From Streptomyces violaceorubidus (GTDB taxonomy: Bacteria > Actinomycetota > Actinomycetes > Streptomycetales > Streptomycetaceae), in contig NZ_JODM01000005.1 in NCBI RefSeq assembly GCF_000717995.1, forward strand, positions 124,001 to 188,000: a stretch of DNA of 64,000 nucleotides, given 5' to 3'. Shown in pieces: positions 8,662-15,886 of this stretch. The stretch's first letter is position 1; every line of letters begins with the position of its first letter. The notes under the pieces were generated by a model, which saw only the letters and a list, made by a program, of their open reading frames with translations, ran no database searches and was not told the origin of the DNA. Made by a program: the position numbers and the translations under genes.

Positions 8662-9252
8662 TCACCCTCCGACGGCCGTGCGCTGCAACAGCCCCCAGGT
8701 GAACTCCGCGACCACCTCGTGCCGTACGCCGTCCCGGTCCGGGGCGGTGAAGGCCAGCCCCCACCTGGTCGGGGCCGAACCCTGGAGCGGCCGGGCGGGG
8801 GCGAAGGCGCGGGCCGCCTCGTCGACCGTGCAGGACCAGGGCGTGAGGTCGTCCAGCGTGCGCAGTTCGGGCCCCCGCGCGCCGGGGGCGCGGACCAGCC
8901 ACTCGTTCCAGACCACGCCCCTGTCGGCGACCAGCACCTCGAAGCGCAGGTCCGGCCACAGGGGCAGCGCCCACTGCCGGGCCTCGCACTCCAGGTCGCC
9001 GATCCGGCGGGGCGCCACCGACTCCGGCTCGCCGAGGACCGAGCGGTACCGGGCGGCGGCCGAGCGGGACCGCGGGGAGTGGAGCATCGCCTGCCAGCGC
9101 CTGTTGGCCTCGCGCATCTGCGCGACCGAGGCGCCCAGCTCGCGGCGGGCGTCCTCGACCGGGCCGGGGTTGTGGTCGGCCATGCGGCGCAGCAGGACCA
9201 GCTGGAAGTCGCGCGGGGTGAAGGGTCCTGCGGGCTGCTTTCCGGTCGGCAT
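8662..9252 (-). CDS. Hypothetical protein, no recognised domain
   Basis: A soluble protein of about 196 residues, beginning MPTGKQPAGPFTPRDFQLVLLRRMAD. The N-terminal third is helical with many Arg (EDARRELGASVAQMREANRRWQAML). The rest looks beta-rich, with Trp-containing segments such as WPDLRFEVLVADRGVVWNEW and RWGLAFTAPDRDG. It has no signal peptide or membrane helix. I do not recognise the family. The start is uncertain: in-frame ATGs at 9264 and 9261 are equally possible, none has a clear ribosome site, and the frame stays open through a 9-bp repeat up to 9402. It is divergent from the IclR/lactonase operon and precedes the matB unit on the same strand. Confidence 0.6.
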   Translation of the reverse strand: MPTGKQPAGPFTPRDFQLVLLRRMADHNPGPVEDARRELGASVAQMREANRRWQAMLHSPRSRSAAARYRSVLGEPESVAPRRIGDLECEARQWALPLWPDLRFEVLVADRGVVWNEWLVRAPGARGPELRTLDDLTPWSCTVDEAARAFAPARPLQGSAPTRWGLAFTAPDRDGVRHEVVAEFTWGLLQRTAVGG

Positions 9253-9265
9253 GGCAGCCATCATC

Positions 9266-9298
9266 GCGGATGACGCGGATGACGCGGATGACGCGGAC
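9266..9298. repeat. 9-bp short tandem repeat (GCGGATGAC), 3.7 copies
   Basis: Three perfect copies plus GCGGAC lie between the divergent small unknown gene and the IclR gene, directly upstream of the likely start codons of the former. Slipped-strand changes here could alter its 5' end or spacing. Confidence 0.8.
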
Positions 9299-9362
9299 CG
9301 GGGCGGGGGACCACGGGCCGACGCCCGCCCATTGCCCAGGCAAACGCGATATGAGTAGCCTG

Positions 9363-9399
9363 TGTTCGCTATTCCGATCGCCTGTTGAAATCTCGAACA
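9363..9399. promoter_or_regulatory. Inverted pair of IclR-type operator half-sites in front of the iclR/lactonase operon
   Basis: TGTTCGCTATTCCG is at 9363-9376 on the + strand. Its relative TGTTCGAGATTTCA reads on the - strand from 9399 to 9386. The outer arms TGTGTTCG (9361) and CGAACACA (9394) are a perfect 8-bp inverted repeat. The site ends 22 nt before the regulator's start codon, which suits autoregulation. The same core, TGTTCGMTATKYCG, recurs at 52921 and 55241. Confidence 0.6.
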
Positions 9400-9420
9400 C
9401 ACCTAGGGAGGGGGCTGGAC

Positions 9421-10194
9421 ATGGGACGCCTCGTGCCGGCCGTGACCCGGGCTCTCGACATACTGGAGCTCTTCCTCGACGGGGACGGCACGCTCTCCGC
9501 CCCCGACATCGTGCGCAGGCTCCAGCTGCCGCGCACCACCGTGCACGAGCTGGTCACCACGCTCGCCGCCCGGAAGTACATCGTCCCGGTCCCCGGGCAG
9601 TCCGGACGGTACCGGCTCGGCGTGCGCCCGTACCAGCTCGGCGCCCGCTACGCCGAGCACCTCGACCTCGCCGCGGAGGGCCAGCAGGTCGCCCGGACCG
9701 TCGCCGAGACCTGCGACGAGACGGTGCACGTGGCGATCCTGGAGGACACGGACGTCATCTACATCGCCAAGGTCGACTCCACGCACGCGGTGCGCATGGT
9801 CTCCGCGGCCGGGCGCCGGCTGCCCGCGCACTGCACGTCCGTCGGCAAGATGCTGCTGGCCTCCCTGCCCGAGCCGGAGGTCGCCGCGCGCTTCCCGGAC
9901 GGCGCCGAGCTGAGCGCGATGACCCCGAACAGCATCACCGACCCGGCCGCCCTGCGCGAGGCGCTGGCCGCGATCCGCGAGCGCGGCACCGCCGTGGAGA
10001 GCCGGGAGTCCAACCCGGACGTCTCCTGCGTGGCCGCCCCGGTCCGCGACCGCACCGGCCGCGTCGTCGCCGCGCTGTCGATCTCGGTGCCTATGATCCG
10101 CTGGAGCGAGGAGCGCCGCGCCGAACTCGAACAACTGGCGGTCAAGGGCGCCGCCGACCTCTCCGAGCGGCTCGGCCACAGGAGCGCGGCATGA
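9421..10194 (+). CDS. IclR-family transcriptional regulator
   Basis: 257 residues. The N-terminal winged helix (residues 1-60, VTRALDILELF and LPRTTVHELVTTL) is followed by the IclR effector domain (from about 75, ending near 250, with YIAKVDSTHAVRM, LPAHCTSVGKMLLA and SCVAAPVRDRTGRVVAALS). The ATG at 9421 is chosen for its AGGGAGGGGG ribosome site; an upstream in-frame ATG at 9385 lies inside the operator region. It overlaps the lactonase gene by ATGA, so it is probably an autoregulated local regulator of sugar-lactone metabolism. The inverted GTTCG sites just upstream fit the half-site style of IclR proteins. A shared motif at the 53-55 kb operon makes that a candidate second target. The effector is unknown and may be a sugar acid or lactone. 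Confidence 0.9.
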   Translation: MGRLVPAVTRALDILELFLDGDGTLSAPDIVRRLQLPRTTVHELVTTLAARKYIVPVPGQSGRYRLGVRPYQLGARYAEHLDLAAEGQQVARTVAETCDETVHVAILEDTDVIYIAKVDSTHAVRMVSAAGRRLPAHCTSVGKMLLASLPEPEVAARFPDGAELSAMTPNSITDPAALREALAAIRERGTAVESRESNPDVSCVAAPVRDRTGRVVAALSISVPMIRWSEERRAELEQLAVKGAADLSERLGHRSAA

Positions 10195-11051
10195 CGACGA
10201 ACAGCACGGCCTTCGAGGTGGCCGTCCACGCGGAGGCGTCCCTCGGCGAGGGACCCACCTGGGACCCGGCGACGGGCCGCCTGCTGTGGCTCGACATCCT
10301 GAACTCCCGCGTCCACACCTACGACCCGGCCACCGGCCGGCGCACACTGCGCCGCACCGACCAGCACGTGGGCGCCGTCAAGCCCCGCGCGGGCGGCGGC
10401 CTGGTCCTCAATCTGCGGGACGGGATCGGCCTGCTCGACCCCGACGACACCTTCCGCTGGCTGCACCGGGAGCCCGTCCCCGGCCGCCGCGGCAACGACG
10501 CCGCCGTCGCCCCCGACGGCAGCCTGTGGGCGGGCACCATGCGCTACGACGAGGCGCGCGGCGGGGGCACGCTGACCCGGTTCACCGGCGACGGCACCGC
10601 CGAGACCGTCCTCGACGACGTGACGGTGAGCAACGGCACCGGCTGGAGCCCCGACGGCCGCCTGATGTACTACAACGACACCCCCACCCGCCGCGTCGAC
10701 GTCTTCGACGTCGACGGGGACGGACGGGTGGCGAACCGCCGCCCCCTGGCCGGGATCGAGGACGGTGCGGGCTTCCCCGACGGCCTGTGCGTCGACGCCG
10801 ACGGCTGTGTCTGGGTCGCCCTGTGGGACGGCGGCGCGGTACGCCGCTACACCCCGTCCGGCGACCTGGACCGGGTGATCACCCTCCCCGTCCCGCGCGT
10901 CACGGCCTGCGCCTTCGGCGGCCCGGACCTGACCGACCTGTACCTCACCACGGCCCGTGTCGGCCTGCCGGCCCCGCACCCGCTGGCGGGTGCGCTGCTG
11001 GTGGTGCCCGGGGCGGGGCAGGGGGTGGCGCAACCCGCGTTCGCGGGCTGA
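10191..11051 (+). CDS. SMP-30/gluconolactonase-family sugar lactone hydrolase
   Basis: 286 residues, a six-bladed beta-propeller of the SMP-30/regucalcin/LRE family. Expected metal-ligand motifs are present: LGEGPTWDP (Glu near residue 19), VSNGTGWSPDG (Asn) and FPDGLCVDADG (Asp). Family members open aldono-lactones to aldonic acids in the cytoplasm, and no signal peptide is seen. It is coupled by ATGA overlap to the IclR gene. Together with the dehydrogenase and dehydratase at 53-55 kb it would complete an oxidative sugar route (sugar, lactone, acid, 2-keto-3-deoxy acid); that link is inference. Its stop codon is inside the stem of a terminator. Confidence 0.9.
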   Translation: MTTNSTAFEVAVHAEASLGEGPTWDPATGRLLWLDILNSRVHTYDPATGRRTLRRTDQHVGAVKPRAGGGLVLNLRDGIGLLDPDDTFRWLHREPVPGRRGNDAAVAPDGSLWAGTMRYDEARGGGTLTRFTGDGTAETVLDDVTVSNGTGWSPDGRLMYYNDTPTRRVDVFDVDGDGRVANRRPLAGIEDGAGFPDGLCVDADGCVWVALWDGGAVRRYTPSGDLDRVITLPVPRVTACAFGGPDLTDLYLTTARVGLPAPHPLAGALLVVPGAGQGVAQPAFAG

Positions 11052-11076
11052 ACGGCGCCGACGGGGCCGCCGTTCA
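11049..11076. terminator. Bidirectional terminator that contains both converging stop codons
   Basis: TGAACGGCG (11049-11057), a 10-nt loop, then CGCCGTTCA (11068-11076). The first three bases are the TGA of the lactonase gene, and the last three are the reverse complement of the TGA of the opposing flavoprotein gene. The structure is fully symmetrical. Confidence 0.7.
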
Positions 11077-12480
11077 CGCGCCCGTGCGGTCGAGCCCGGT
11101 GAGAGTCTCGCGTTCGGCGGGTGTGAGGGGTGGTCCGGCCGGCAGGGGGAGCGGTGGGCCGGCGAGGGCGGCGAGGATGGCCGAGGGGTGGAACAGGCGG
11201 GTCGGCGCCGTGCGCATGCTGGTGACGTCCCAGAGCGCGGAGGCCGCCGCGAGGTTGCCGGTCGCCGCCCTCGTCAGGCGCCGCGTGTACGCGGTCGCCG
11301 CCCGGTCGGCGATCCCCGGCCGTCCGCCGCCCCGCGTGCCGGGGTAGAGGACGTCCTGCCCGACGGCCATGGCCCAGGCCGCGTCCACCGGGCGTGCCGC
11401 GCCCCGCAGCACCCGCCGGGCCAGGCCGGGCGTGTCGAGGCGGCCGGCCCGCTCCAGCTCGCGGCACAGGACCCGGGCGCCGAACGCGGCCACCGACATG
11501 CCCTGCCCGTAGGCCGGGTTGAAGGTGCCGAGCGCGTCGCCGAGGACCACCAGCCCTTCCGGCCAGTGCGGCGCCTTGTCCAGGTAGTGCCGCACATTGC
11601 TGGTGGACCGGCTCAGGTGCACGTCGGTGAGCGGTTCGGCGCCGGAGACGAGCCGGCCGACGATCGGGTCGGGCAGGTCGAGCGTGTACCGCAGGAAGCC
11701 CTCGGGATCGGCCGGCGGTTCACCGCCGCGCGTGCCGCCGCAGCTGACCAGCCAGCGGTCCCCCTCGATGGGCATGACCATGGCACTCCGGCCCGGCCGG
11801 GACACGTACGGGTCGGCCTGCACGATGGTCAGCGGGAACCGCTCCGCCCCGGCGGGTACCCGGTACACGCGCGAGGCGTTGACCAGTCCCGAGTCCACGG
11901 TCCGCGTCCGGACGCCGGACACCCCGAGCCCCGCCAGCCAGGTGACGACCCGGGTACCGCGTCCGCTCGCGTCGACGACCAGGTCGGCCTCCAGGTCCGC
12001 CTCCCCGTCGGGCCCCGAGACCCGCACGCCCCGCACCCGCCCCGCGGACCCGGTCAGCCCGACCGCGACCGCCCGGCGCACCTCGACCGGCGTGTGTTCG
12101 AGCACCGCGGCCCGTACCGTCCAGTCCACCAGCGCCCGGGTGCAGGTAAGCATGACGGGCCCCTCGCTCCGCCACCGGCGCAGCCAGCCCTCGGGGGTGC
12201 GGGCCAGCATGCCCGAACTGAGGGATATCTCGTGGGCCCCGGCGGCGACCAGCCGCTTGCGCAGGGCGAGGCCGGGCACGATCTCCTCCATCGCGGCCAG
12301 CCCGCCGGTCATGAGCAGGTGCGCGTGCCGCCCCTGGGGCAGCCCGCGGCGCGGACGGGGACCGTCGGGCAGCTCGTCGCGGTCCAGCACGACGACCTCC
12401 TCCACCCCCGCGTCGGCCAGTACGGCGGCGGCCAGCATTCCGGCCAGTCCGGCACCGACGACGACAGCTCTACGCGACAT
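11074..12480 (-). CDS. FAD-dependent oxidoreductase (hydroxylase/geranylgeranyl-reductase-like)
   Basis: 468 residues with a Rossmann GxGxxG at the start (VVVGAGLAGMLAAAVLADAG), a DASGRGTR segment near residue 190, and the second FAD motif VLGDALGTFNPAYGQGM near 340. This is the fold of class A flavin monooxygenases and related reductases. The substrate cannot be read from sequence. It is the last gene of a four-gene unit with a metallopeptidase and two seven-helix proteins. Its ATG lies inside the end of the preceding membrane-protein gene (11-nt overlap) with GAGGAG 4 nt before it, so it is translationally coupled. Its constant association with an integral membrane pair suggests a lipid or isoprenoid substrate, but that is a guess. 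Confidence 0.85.
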   Translation of the reverse strand: MSRRAVVVGAGLAGMLAAAVLADAGVEEVVVLDRDELPDGPRPRRGLPQGRHAHLLMTGGLAAMEEIVPGLALRKRLVAAGAHEISLSSGMLARTPEGWLRRWRSEGPVMLTCTRALVDWTVRAAVLEHTPVEVRRAVAVGLTGSAGRVRGVRVSGPDGEADLEADLVVDASGRGTRVVTWLAGLGVSGVRTRTVDSGLVNASRVYRVPAGAERFPLTIVQADPYVSRPGRSAMVMPIEGDRWLVSCGGTRGGEPPADPEGFLRYTLDLPDPIVGRLVSGAEPLTDVHLSRSTSNVRHYLDKAPHWPEGLVVLGDALGTFNPAYGQGMSVAAFGARVLCRELERAGRLDTPGLARRVLRGAARPVDAAWAMAVGQDVLYPGTRGGGRPGIADRAATAYTRRLTRAATGNLAAASALWDVTSMRTAPTRLFHPSAILAALAGPPLPLPAGPPLTPAERETLTGLDRTGA

Positions 12481-13681
12481 GGGGCTCCTCGGGTTCGGTC
12501 AGCGTTCCGGTCAGGGACGACGGGTCGGGGCCGCCGGGCGCGGTGGCCGGGCCGGGCGGGCGGCGCAGCGCCTGGGACAGCTCCACCAGCCCGCTCGGAC
12601 CGGGCACCTCGGTGGCGTGGAGCCGGTACGACCCGCTCGCGTCGGGCGGGTCCTCGTGGGCGGCGGCCCGGCGCGCCGCGTCCGCGAGCATCACCGCCTC
12701 CGACGCCAGCCGGGCCTCGTGGGCGGAGCGGCCCGCGCACAGGGCGGCGTCCCGCGCCCGTTCCCGCACCCGGTGGTCGAAGTACGGCGCCAGGGTGAGC
12801 AGGGCGTCGTGGATGGAGACCTCACGCCACTGGAGCCGGGCCCGGGGGAGCCGCCACCACACGGACGGCTGCCTGGGCGCCGTGGACACCGACTTCACCA
12901 GCGACCACAGCGGGCCCAGCCGCCGGTAGTCGTCCAGCCCCCGCCAGTGGGCGAGCACGGACGGCAGCAGCCGGGGCAGGGCGAAGCCCACCGAACACAC
13001 CAGAGCCGCCAGCGAGGCCATGGGCGGGGCCACCGTGGTGGACAGGAAGTCCAGGTCGTGACCCGCCCACCGCGCCGCCACCGCCGTGTACTTGGTGAGC
13101 TGGAACCCCACCAGGTCCAGCAGCGCCCCGAGCAGGATGAGCCGCAGCCCCACCCGCAGCAGACCGCCCACCTCACGGCTCCACTTGACGCAGACGGCGC
13201 ACATCACCAGCATCGCCGCGCTGTGCCCGAGCAGGTACAGGAGGATCATCTCCCGCATGAACGGGGTGCCCGCGTAGTACGTGTCGAGGTCGGTCAGCCG
13301 CTCGGTGTCCGCATCGGCGAGCACGAACAGCACGACGATGGCGAGGACCAGCAGACCGTAGGCGGCCATGCTGCGGACCACCGCGCGTCGCACCACCGGC
13401 CGGGGGCCGCCCCGCCAGTTGATCAGCAGCACCAGCACCGCGCAGCTGTACGCGGAGAGCATGCCGTAGGTGAGCGGGGCCCCGAAGTTGGGGACCCCGG
13501 TGAGTTCGTTGACCGTGCCGAGGGTGGCCGGGGCGGCGCACACGAAGACCAGGGCGCCCAGGACGATCGCCACGCAGGTGGACAGGGTCAGCGGATTGCT
13601 CACGGCGGTGCGCGGACGGCGGAACAGCAGGACGGAGGTCATGCCGAACACCAGTGCCGCCAGGTAGACGACGAGACTCAC
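12470..13681 (-). CDS. MAB_1171c-family putative membrane transporter, copy A
   Basis: 403 residues. Seven hydrophobic helices are visible, at about residues 3-20, 33-53, 66-88, 103-125, 142-165, 176-196 and 210-232. An Arg-rich cytoplasmic domain of about 165 residues follows and has no recognised enzyme motif. Conserved pieces shared with the neighbouring paralogue include APLTYG, NWRGGPR, ERLTDLDTYYAGTPF and GHDLDFLSTTV. It starts with GTG at 13681 (AGGAG 9 nt upstream). Function is unknown. The family name comes from Mycobacteroides, and such proteins recur in Streptomyces next to metallopeptidase and flavoprotein genes. The first helix starts at residue 3, with no cytoplasmic N-tail. Confidence 0.8.
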   Translation of the reverse strand: MSLVVYLAALVFGMTSVLLFRRPRTAVSNPLTLSTCVAIVLGALVFVCAAPATLGTVNELTGVPNFGAPLTYGMLSAYSCAVLVLLINWRGGPRPVVRRAVVRSMAAYGLLVLAIVVLFVLADADTERLTDLDTYYAGTPFMREMILLYLLGHSAAMLVMCAVCVKWSREVGGLLRVGLRLILLGALLDLVGFQLTKYTAVAARWAGHDLDFLSTTVAPPMASLAALVCSVGFALPRLLPSVLAHWRGLDDYRRLGPLWSLVKSVSTAPRQPSVWWRLPRARLQWREVSIHDALLTLAPYFDHRVRERARDAALCAGRSAHEARLASEAVMLADAARRAAAHEDPPDASGSYRLHATEVPGPSGLVELSQALRRPPGPATAPGGPDPSSLTGTLTEPEEPHVA

Positions 13682-13767
13682 GACCGACCACTCCTCTCGT
13701 GCGGGACCCGTGCGTCCCGGCCGTGCCGGGTGCCCGCGCGGCCGCCCGGATCACCGCCGCGTCCGTC

Positions 13768-13885
13768 GCCGAACCCGTCGGCCCTCACGTGGTGCTCGCC
13801 GTGGCTGTCGCCGAACCCGTCGGCTGTCACGCGGTGCTCGCCGTGGCTGTCGCCGAACCCGTCGGCCCTCACGCGGTGCCCGCCG
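13768..13885. repeat. 42-bp minisatellite, about 2.8 copies, overlapping the end of the copy B gene
   Basis: Units start at 13768, 13810 and 13852 (each begins GCCGAACCCGTCGG). The third unit is degenerate after about 30 bp. The period is 14 codons. On the - strand one frame reads through all units as a DGFGDSHGEH-type peptide repeat, out of frame with the upstream gene, whose TGA (13871-13869) is inside unit 3. Because the units are contiguous and without spacers, this is not a CRISPR array. The rest of the 187-bp gap between the two paralogous genes carries only the ribosome site of copy A. Confidence 0.85.
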
Positions 13886-15053
13886 TCGTCCGGCCGCTCG
13901 GCACGGCGGACGCGGCCGGTACGCGCACGGCACCGGCGAGCACGTCGGCGATCCTCGCGAGGGTCGCCGCATCCGGTGACGGGGCCAGGGAGCGGCCGGT
14001 GCCGGACGCGGGCGGCGACATACGCCCGGGGTCCGCCTCGCGCCGCAGCGCGTCGACGATCACCGCGGCCCAGGCACTCGCCCCGGCCAGTTCGGGATCG
14101 CCCGTCGCCGCCAGCGTGTCGGCGCGGGTCCGGTCGTACAGGTCCCGGTCGCCGTACGCGTCCAGGTGGCCGAGGGCGTTGTGGATGCTGGTGCGGCGCC
14201 ACATCAGGAGGGTGGCGGGCGAGGCGAAGCGCGGGCGGGGCAGCCGCAGCGCCCGCCGGACGAGCAGGTCGTCCAGGGCCCGCTCCAGCGGCCCCAGCCG
14301 GGCGTACGCGCGCCCCGCCCGCCGCCACTCGGCCACCCGCGGGGCCACCAGGGGCACCAGCACCCCGACGACCACCAGCAGCGCGCCGAGGCCGGCGGCG
14401 GCCGGGGAGACCGTGGTGCCGAGTGCCGACCAGTCGTGCCCGGACCAGCGGGCGCCCACCGCGACGAGCTTGACCACGCTGTAACCGGCCCCGCACAGCG
14501 AACCGGCCCCGAGCAGCAGCAGACCGGCCCGCAGTCCGCCGCGCACCTGCCGGGCCCAGCGCAGCGCGGACACCGTCGTGACGGTCACCGCGGTCAGGTG
14601 CGCGAGCAGGTACAGCACGATCATCTCGGCGATGAACGGGGTCGTCGCGTAGTACGTGTCCAGATCGGTGCGGCGCTCCACCGGCGCGTCGCCGAGGACG
14701 AAGGCCACCGCGATGCCGAGGACCACGCCGGCGTAGGCGAGCGTCCACCGGCGGGCGGTGCGGCGCACCCGGGGTCCCCCGCGCCAGTGGACGACGAGGA
14801 CCTGGGAGGCGGCGCAGTACCCGGTGATCGCCGCGTAGGTGAGCGGTGCCGCGAGGTTGGGCACGCCGCTCAGCCGGTTGACGGCCCCGACCGTAGGCGG
14901 CGCCCCGAGCAGGAAGCAGAGCCCGGCCAGTCCCAGCACCGCGCAGATGGCCCGCAGATACGGATCGTGCCGGTGCCGCAGCAGGTCGGGGGCGCGCACC
15001 GCGAGGCCGAGCCAGAGCGCCGCGCAACTCACGTAGTTGATCAGGCCGTTCAT
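13869..15053 (-). CDS. MAB_1171c-family putative membrane transporter, copy B
   Basis: 394 residues, paralogous to copy A and in the same orientation. Seven hydrophobic helices (about residues 5-20, 33-52, 65-88, 102-122, 142-163, 175-197, 208-230) precede a soluble C-terminal domain. Shared signatures are VVHWRGGPRVRRTARRW, RTDLDTYYATTPFIAEM, ARWSGHDWSALGTTVSP and MWRRTSIHNALGHLDAY. The ATG at 15053 overlaps the metallopeptidase stop by ATGA; the same frame is open much further upstream but those codons belong to the peptidase gene. The two copies may form a heteromeric membrane protein. The stop codon falls in the first unit (reading direction) of a 42-bp tandem repeat, so repeat slippage or a frameshift could change this C-terminus. 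Confidence 0.8.
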   Translation of the reverse strand: MNGLINYVSCAALWLGLAVRAPDLLRHRHDPYLRAICAVLGLAGLCFLLGAPPTVGAVNRLSGVPNLAAPLTYAAITGYCAASQVLVVHWRGGPRVRRTARRWTLAYAGVVLGIAVAFVLGDAPVERRTDLDTYYATTPFIAEMIVLYLLAHLTAVTVTTVSALRWARQVRGGLRAGLLLLGAGSLCGAGYSVVKLVAVGARWSGHDWSALGTTVSPAAAGLGALLVVVGVLVPLVAPRVAEWRRAGRAYARLGPLERALDDLLVRRALRLPRPRFASPATLLMWRRTSIHNALGHLDAYGDRDLYDRTRADTLAATGDPELAGASAWAAVIVDALRREADPGRMSPPASGTGRSLAPSPDAATLARIADVLAGAVRVPAASAVPSGRTTAGTA

Positions 15054-15589
15054 CCGGTCGTCCCCCGGTAGTTGAGGGCGGCCCCGATGCGGCCGGCGAG
15101 GCTCTGCGGGCTGGCCGGGCCACCGCCCTCCGCGGCGAACACCGAGTCGGTGGAGGCGTCCAGCCAGGTGCGCAGCCGGCTGCCCATCAGCATGCCGAAG
15201 CGGTCCGCCTCCTGCTCCTCGGCCAGGGAGAAGTCGGTGCGCGCGGCCACCGGCCGGCGCGGGCCGCCCGCCCGGTCCTCCGCCTGAGCCCCTTCCTCGG
15301 CCCGGCGGCGGCTCATGTGCCACACCTCGTGGCAGAGGATCACGATCTGGTGCCAGACGGCGGCGCGTTCGTCCACCACCACGTCGTCGTGGCTGTCGCG
15401 CTCGAGCCACAGTCCACTCGCGGTGTGCGGCGGGAACGCCGCCCGGTGCACGACCACTTCCCGTCCCCGCCACGCGCTGACGGAGGCCACGAGTGCCTCG
15501 AACAGCACCTCGGGATCGGCCGGCACGGCCACCTGGATGGGGTCGATGAGGGCGTCAGCCAGACGCCGCATCTCCTTCCTGGTACGCAC
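15050..15589 (-). CDS. ImmA/IrrE-like zinc metallopeptidase
   Basis: 179 residues. The HExxH motif reads HEVWH in ILCHEVWHMSRRRAEEG, and the third ligand is probably the Glu in LAEEQEADRFGMLMGSRLRTW, which together give the usual HExxH...E arrangement of ImmA/IrrE-type peptidases. These often cleave repressors, but no XRE-type repressor is visible in the cassette. The start is a GTG at 15589 with AGGAG 7 nt upstream; the next ATG (15571) has its ribosome-site-like sequence directly adjacent, which is too close. It is the first gene of the unit with the two membrane proteins and the flavoprotein, and is divergent from the sugar-importer operon. Confidence 0.82.
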   Translation of the reverse strand: MRTRKEMRRLADALIDPIQVAVPADPEVLFEALVASVSAWRGREVVVHRAAFPPHTASGLWLERDSHDDVVVDERAAVWHQIVILCHEVWHMSRRRAEEGAQAEDRAGGPRRPVAARTDFSLAEEQEADRFGMLMGSRLRTWLDASTDSVFAAEGGGPASPQSLAGRIGAALNYRGTTG

Positions 15590-15757
15590 CGCTGTCTCCT
15601 CGTTCCCCCGGCCGTCCTTCGGTCACCCCTGCAATATGCCAAGACGCGCGGCCCCAGGGCCAGTTCCCGGCGCCCACCGGTCGCCGGGTGGCCGAGACGG
15701 TGCCCCTCGCCCGTCCGTCCGCTCCGCGCGCGCTCCGGCCCGATCCTGTCCGAACCA

Positions 15758-15786
15758 TTGACGCGCAAGCGCTTGCCACCTACGTT
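15758..15786 (+). promoter_or_regulatory. Promoter with a LacI-type operator in its spacer
   Basis: TTGACG (15758-15763), 17 bp, TACGTT (15781-15786) makes a good housekeeping-type promoter about 95 nt before the importer's start. The spacer holds the perfect 12-bp palindrome GCAAGCGCTTGC (15765-15776), the style of LacI-family operators with a central CG. Binding there would block the promoter. No LacI-type gene is in the window. Confidence 0.65.
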
Positions 15787-15789
15787 TCC

Positions 15790-15826
15790 CGTTCGAAGTT
15801 ACGAGCGACATCCGGTATGTCGAACG
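15790..15826. promoter_or_regulatory. Inverted GTTCG repeat in the leader of the importer operon
   Basis: CGTTCGA (15790-15796) and TCGAACG (15820-15826) are perfect 7-bp inverted arms 23 bp apart. On the - strand, 15826-15814 reads CGTTCGACATACC, a weaker match to the TGTTCGMTATKYCG element of the two sugar-acid operons. It lies between the promoter and the first start codon. Confidence 0.35.
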
Positions 15827-15886
15827 ACAGCTCCGCGCGACCACCACGGAACGACAACCTCCGAACGACGACAGATGGGGCAGGGC

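Noticed and set aside
6833..9358. An 841-codon + strand frame over matB and the small unknown gene
   Set aside because: It is antisense to recognisable MatB motifs, and its composition is typical of a shadow frame.
13768..13885. CRISPR-like array
   Set aside because: The 42-bp units touch each other without unique spacers, there are fewer than three full units, and no cas gene is near.
13678..15123. A longer - strand frame containing the DGFGDSHGEH-type repeats
   Set aside because: Over most of its length it is a shadow of the copy B membrane gene in another frame. Only the repeat part is of interest and it is reported as a repeat.
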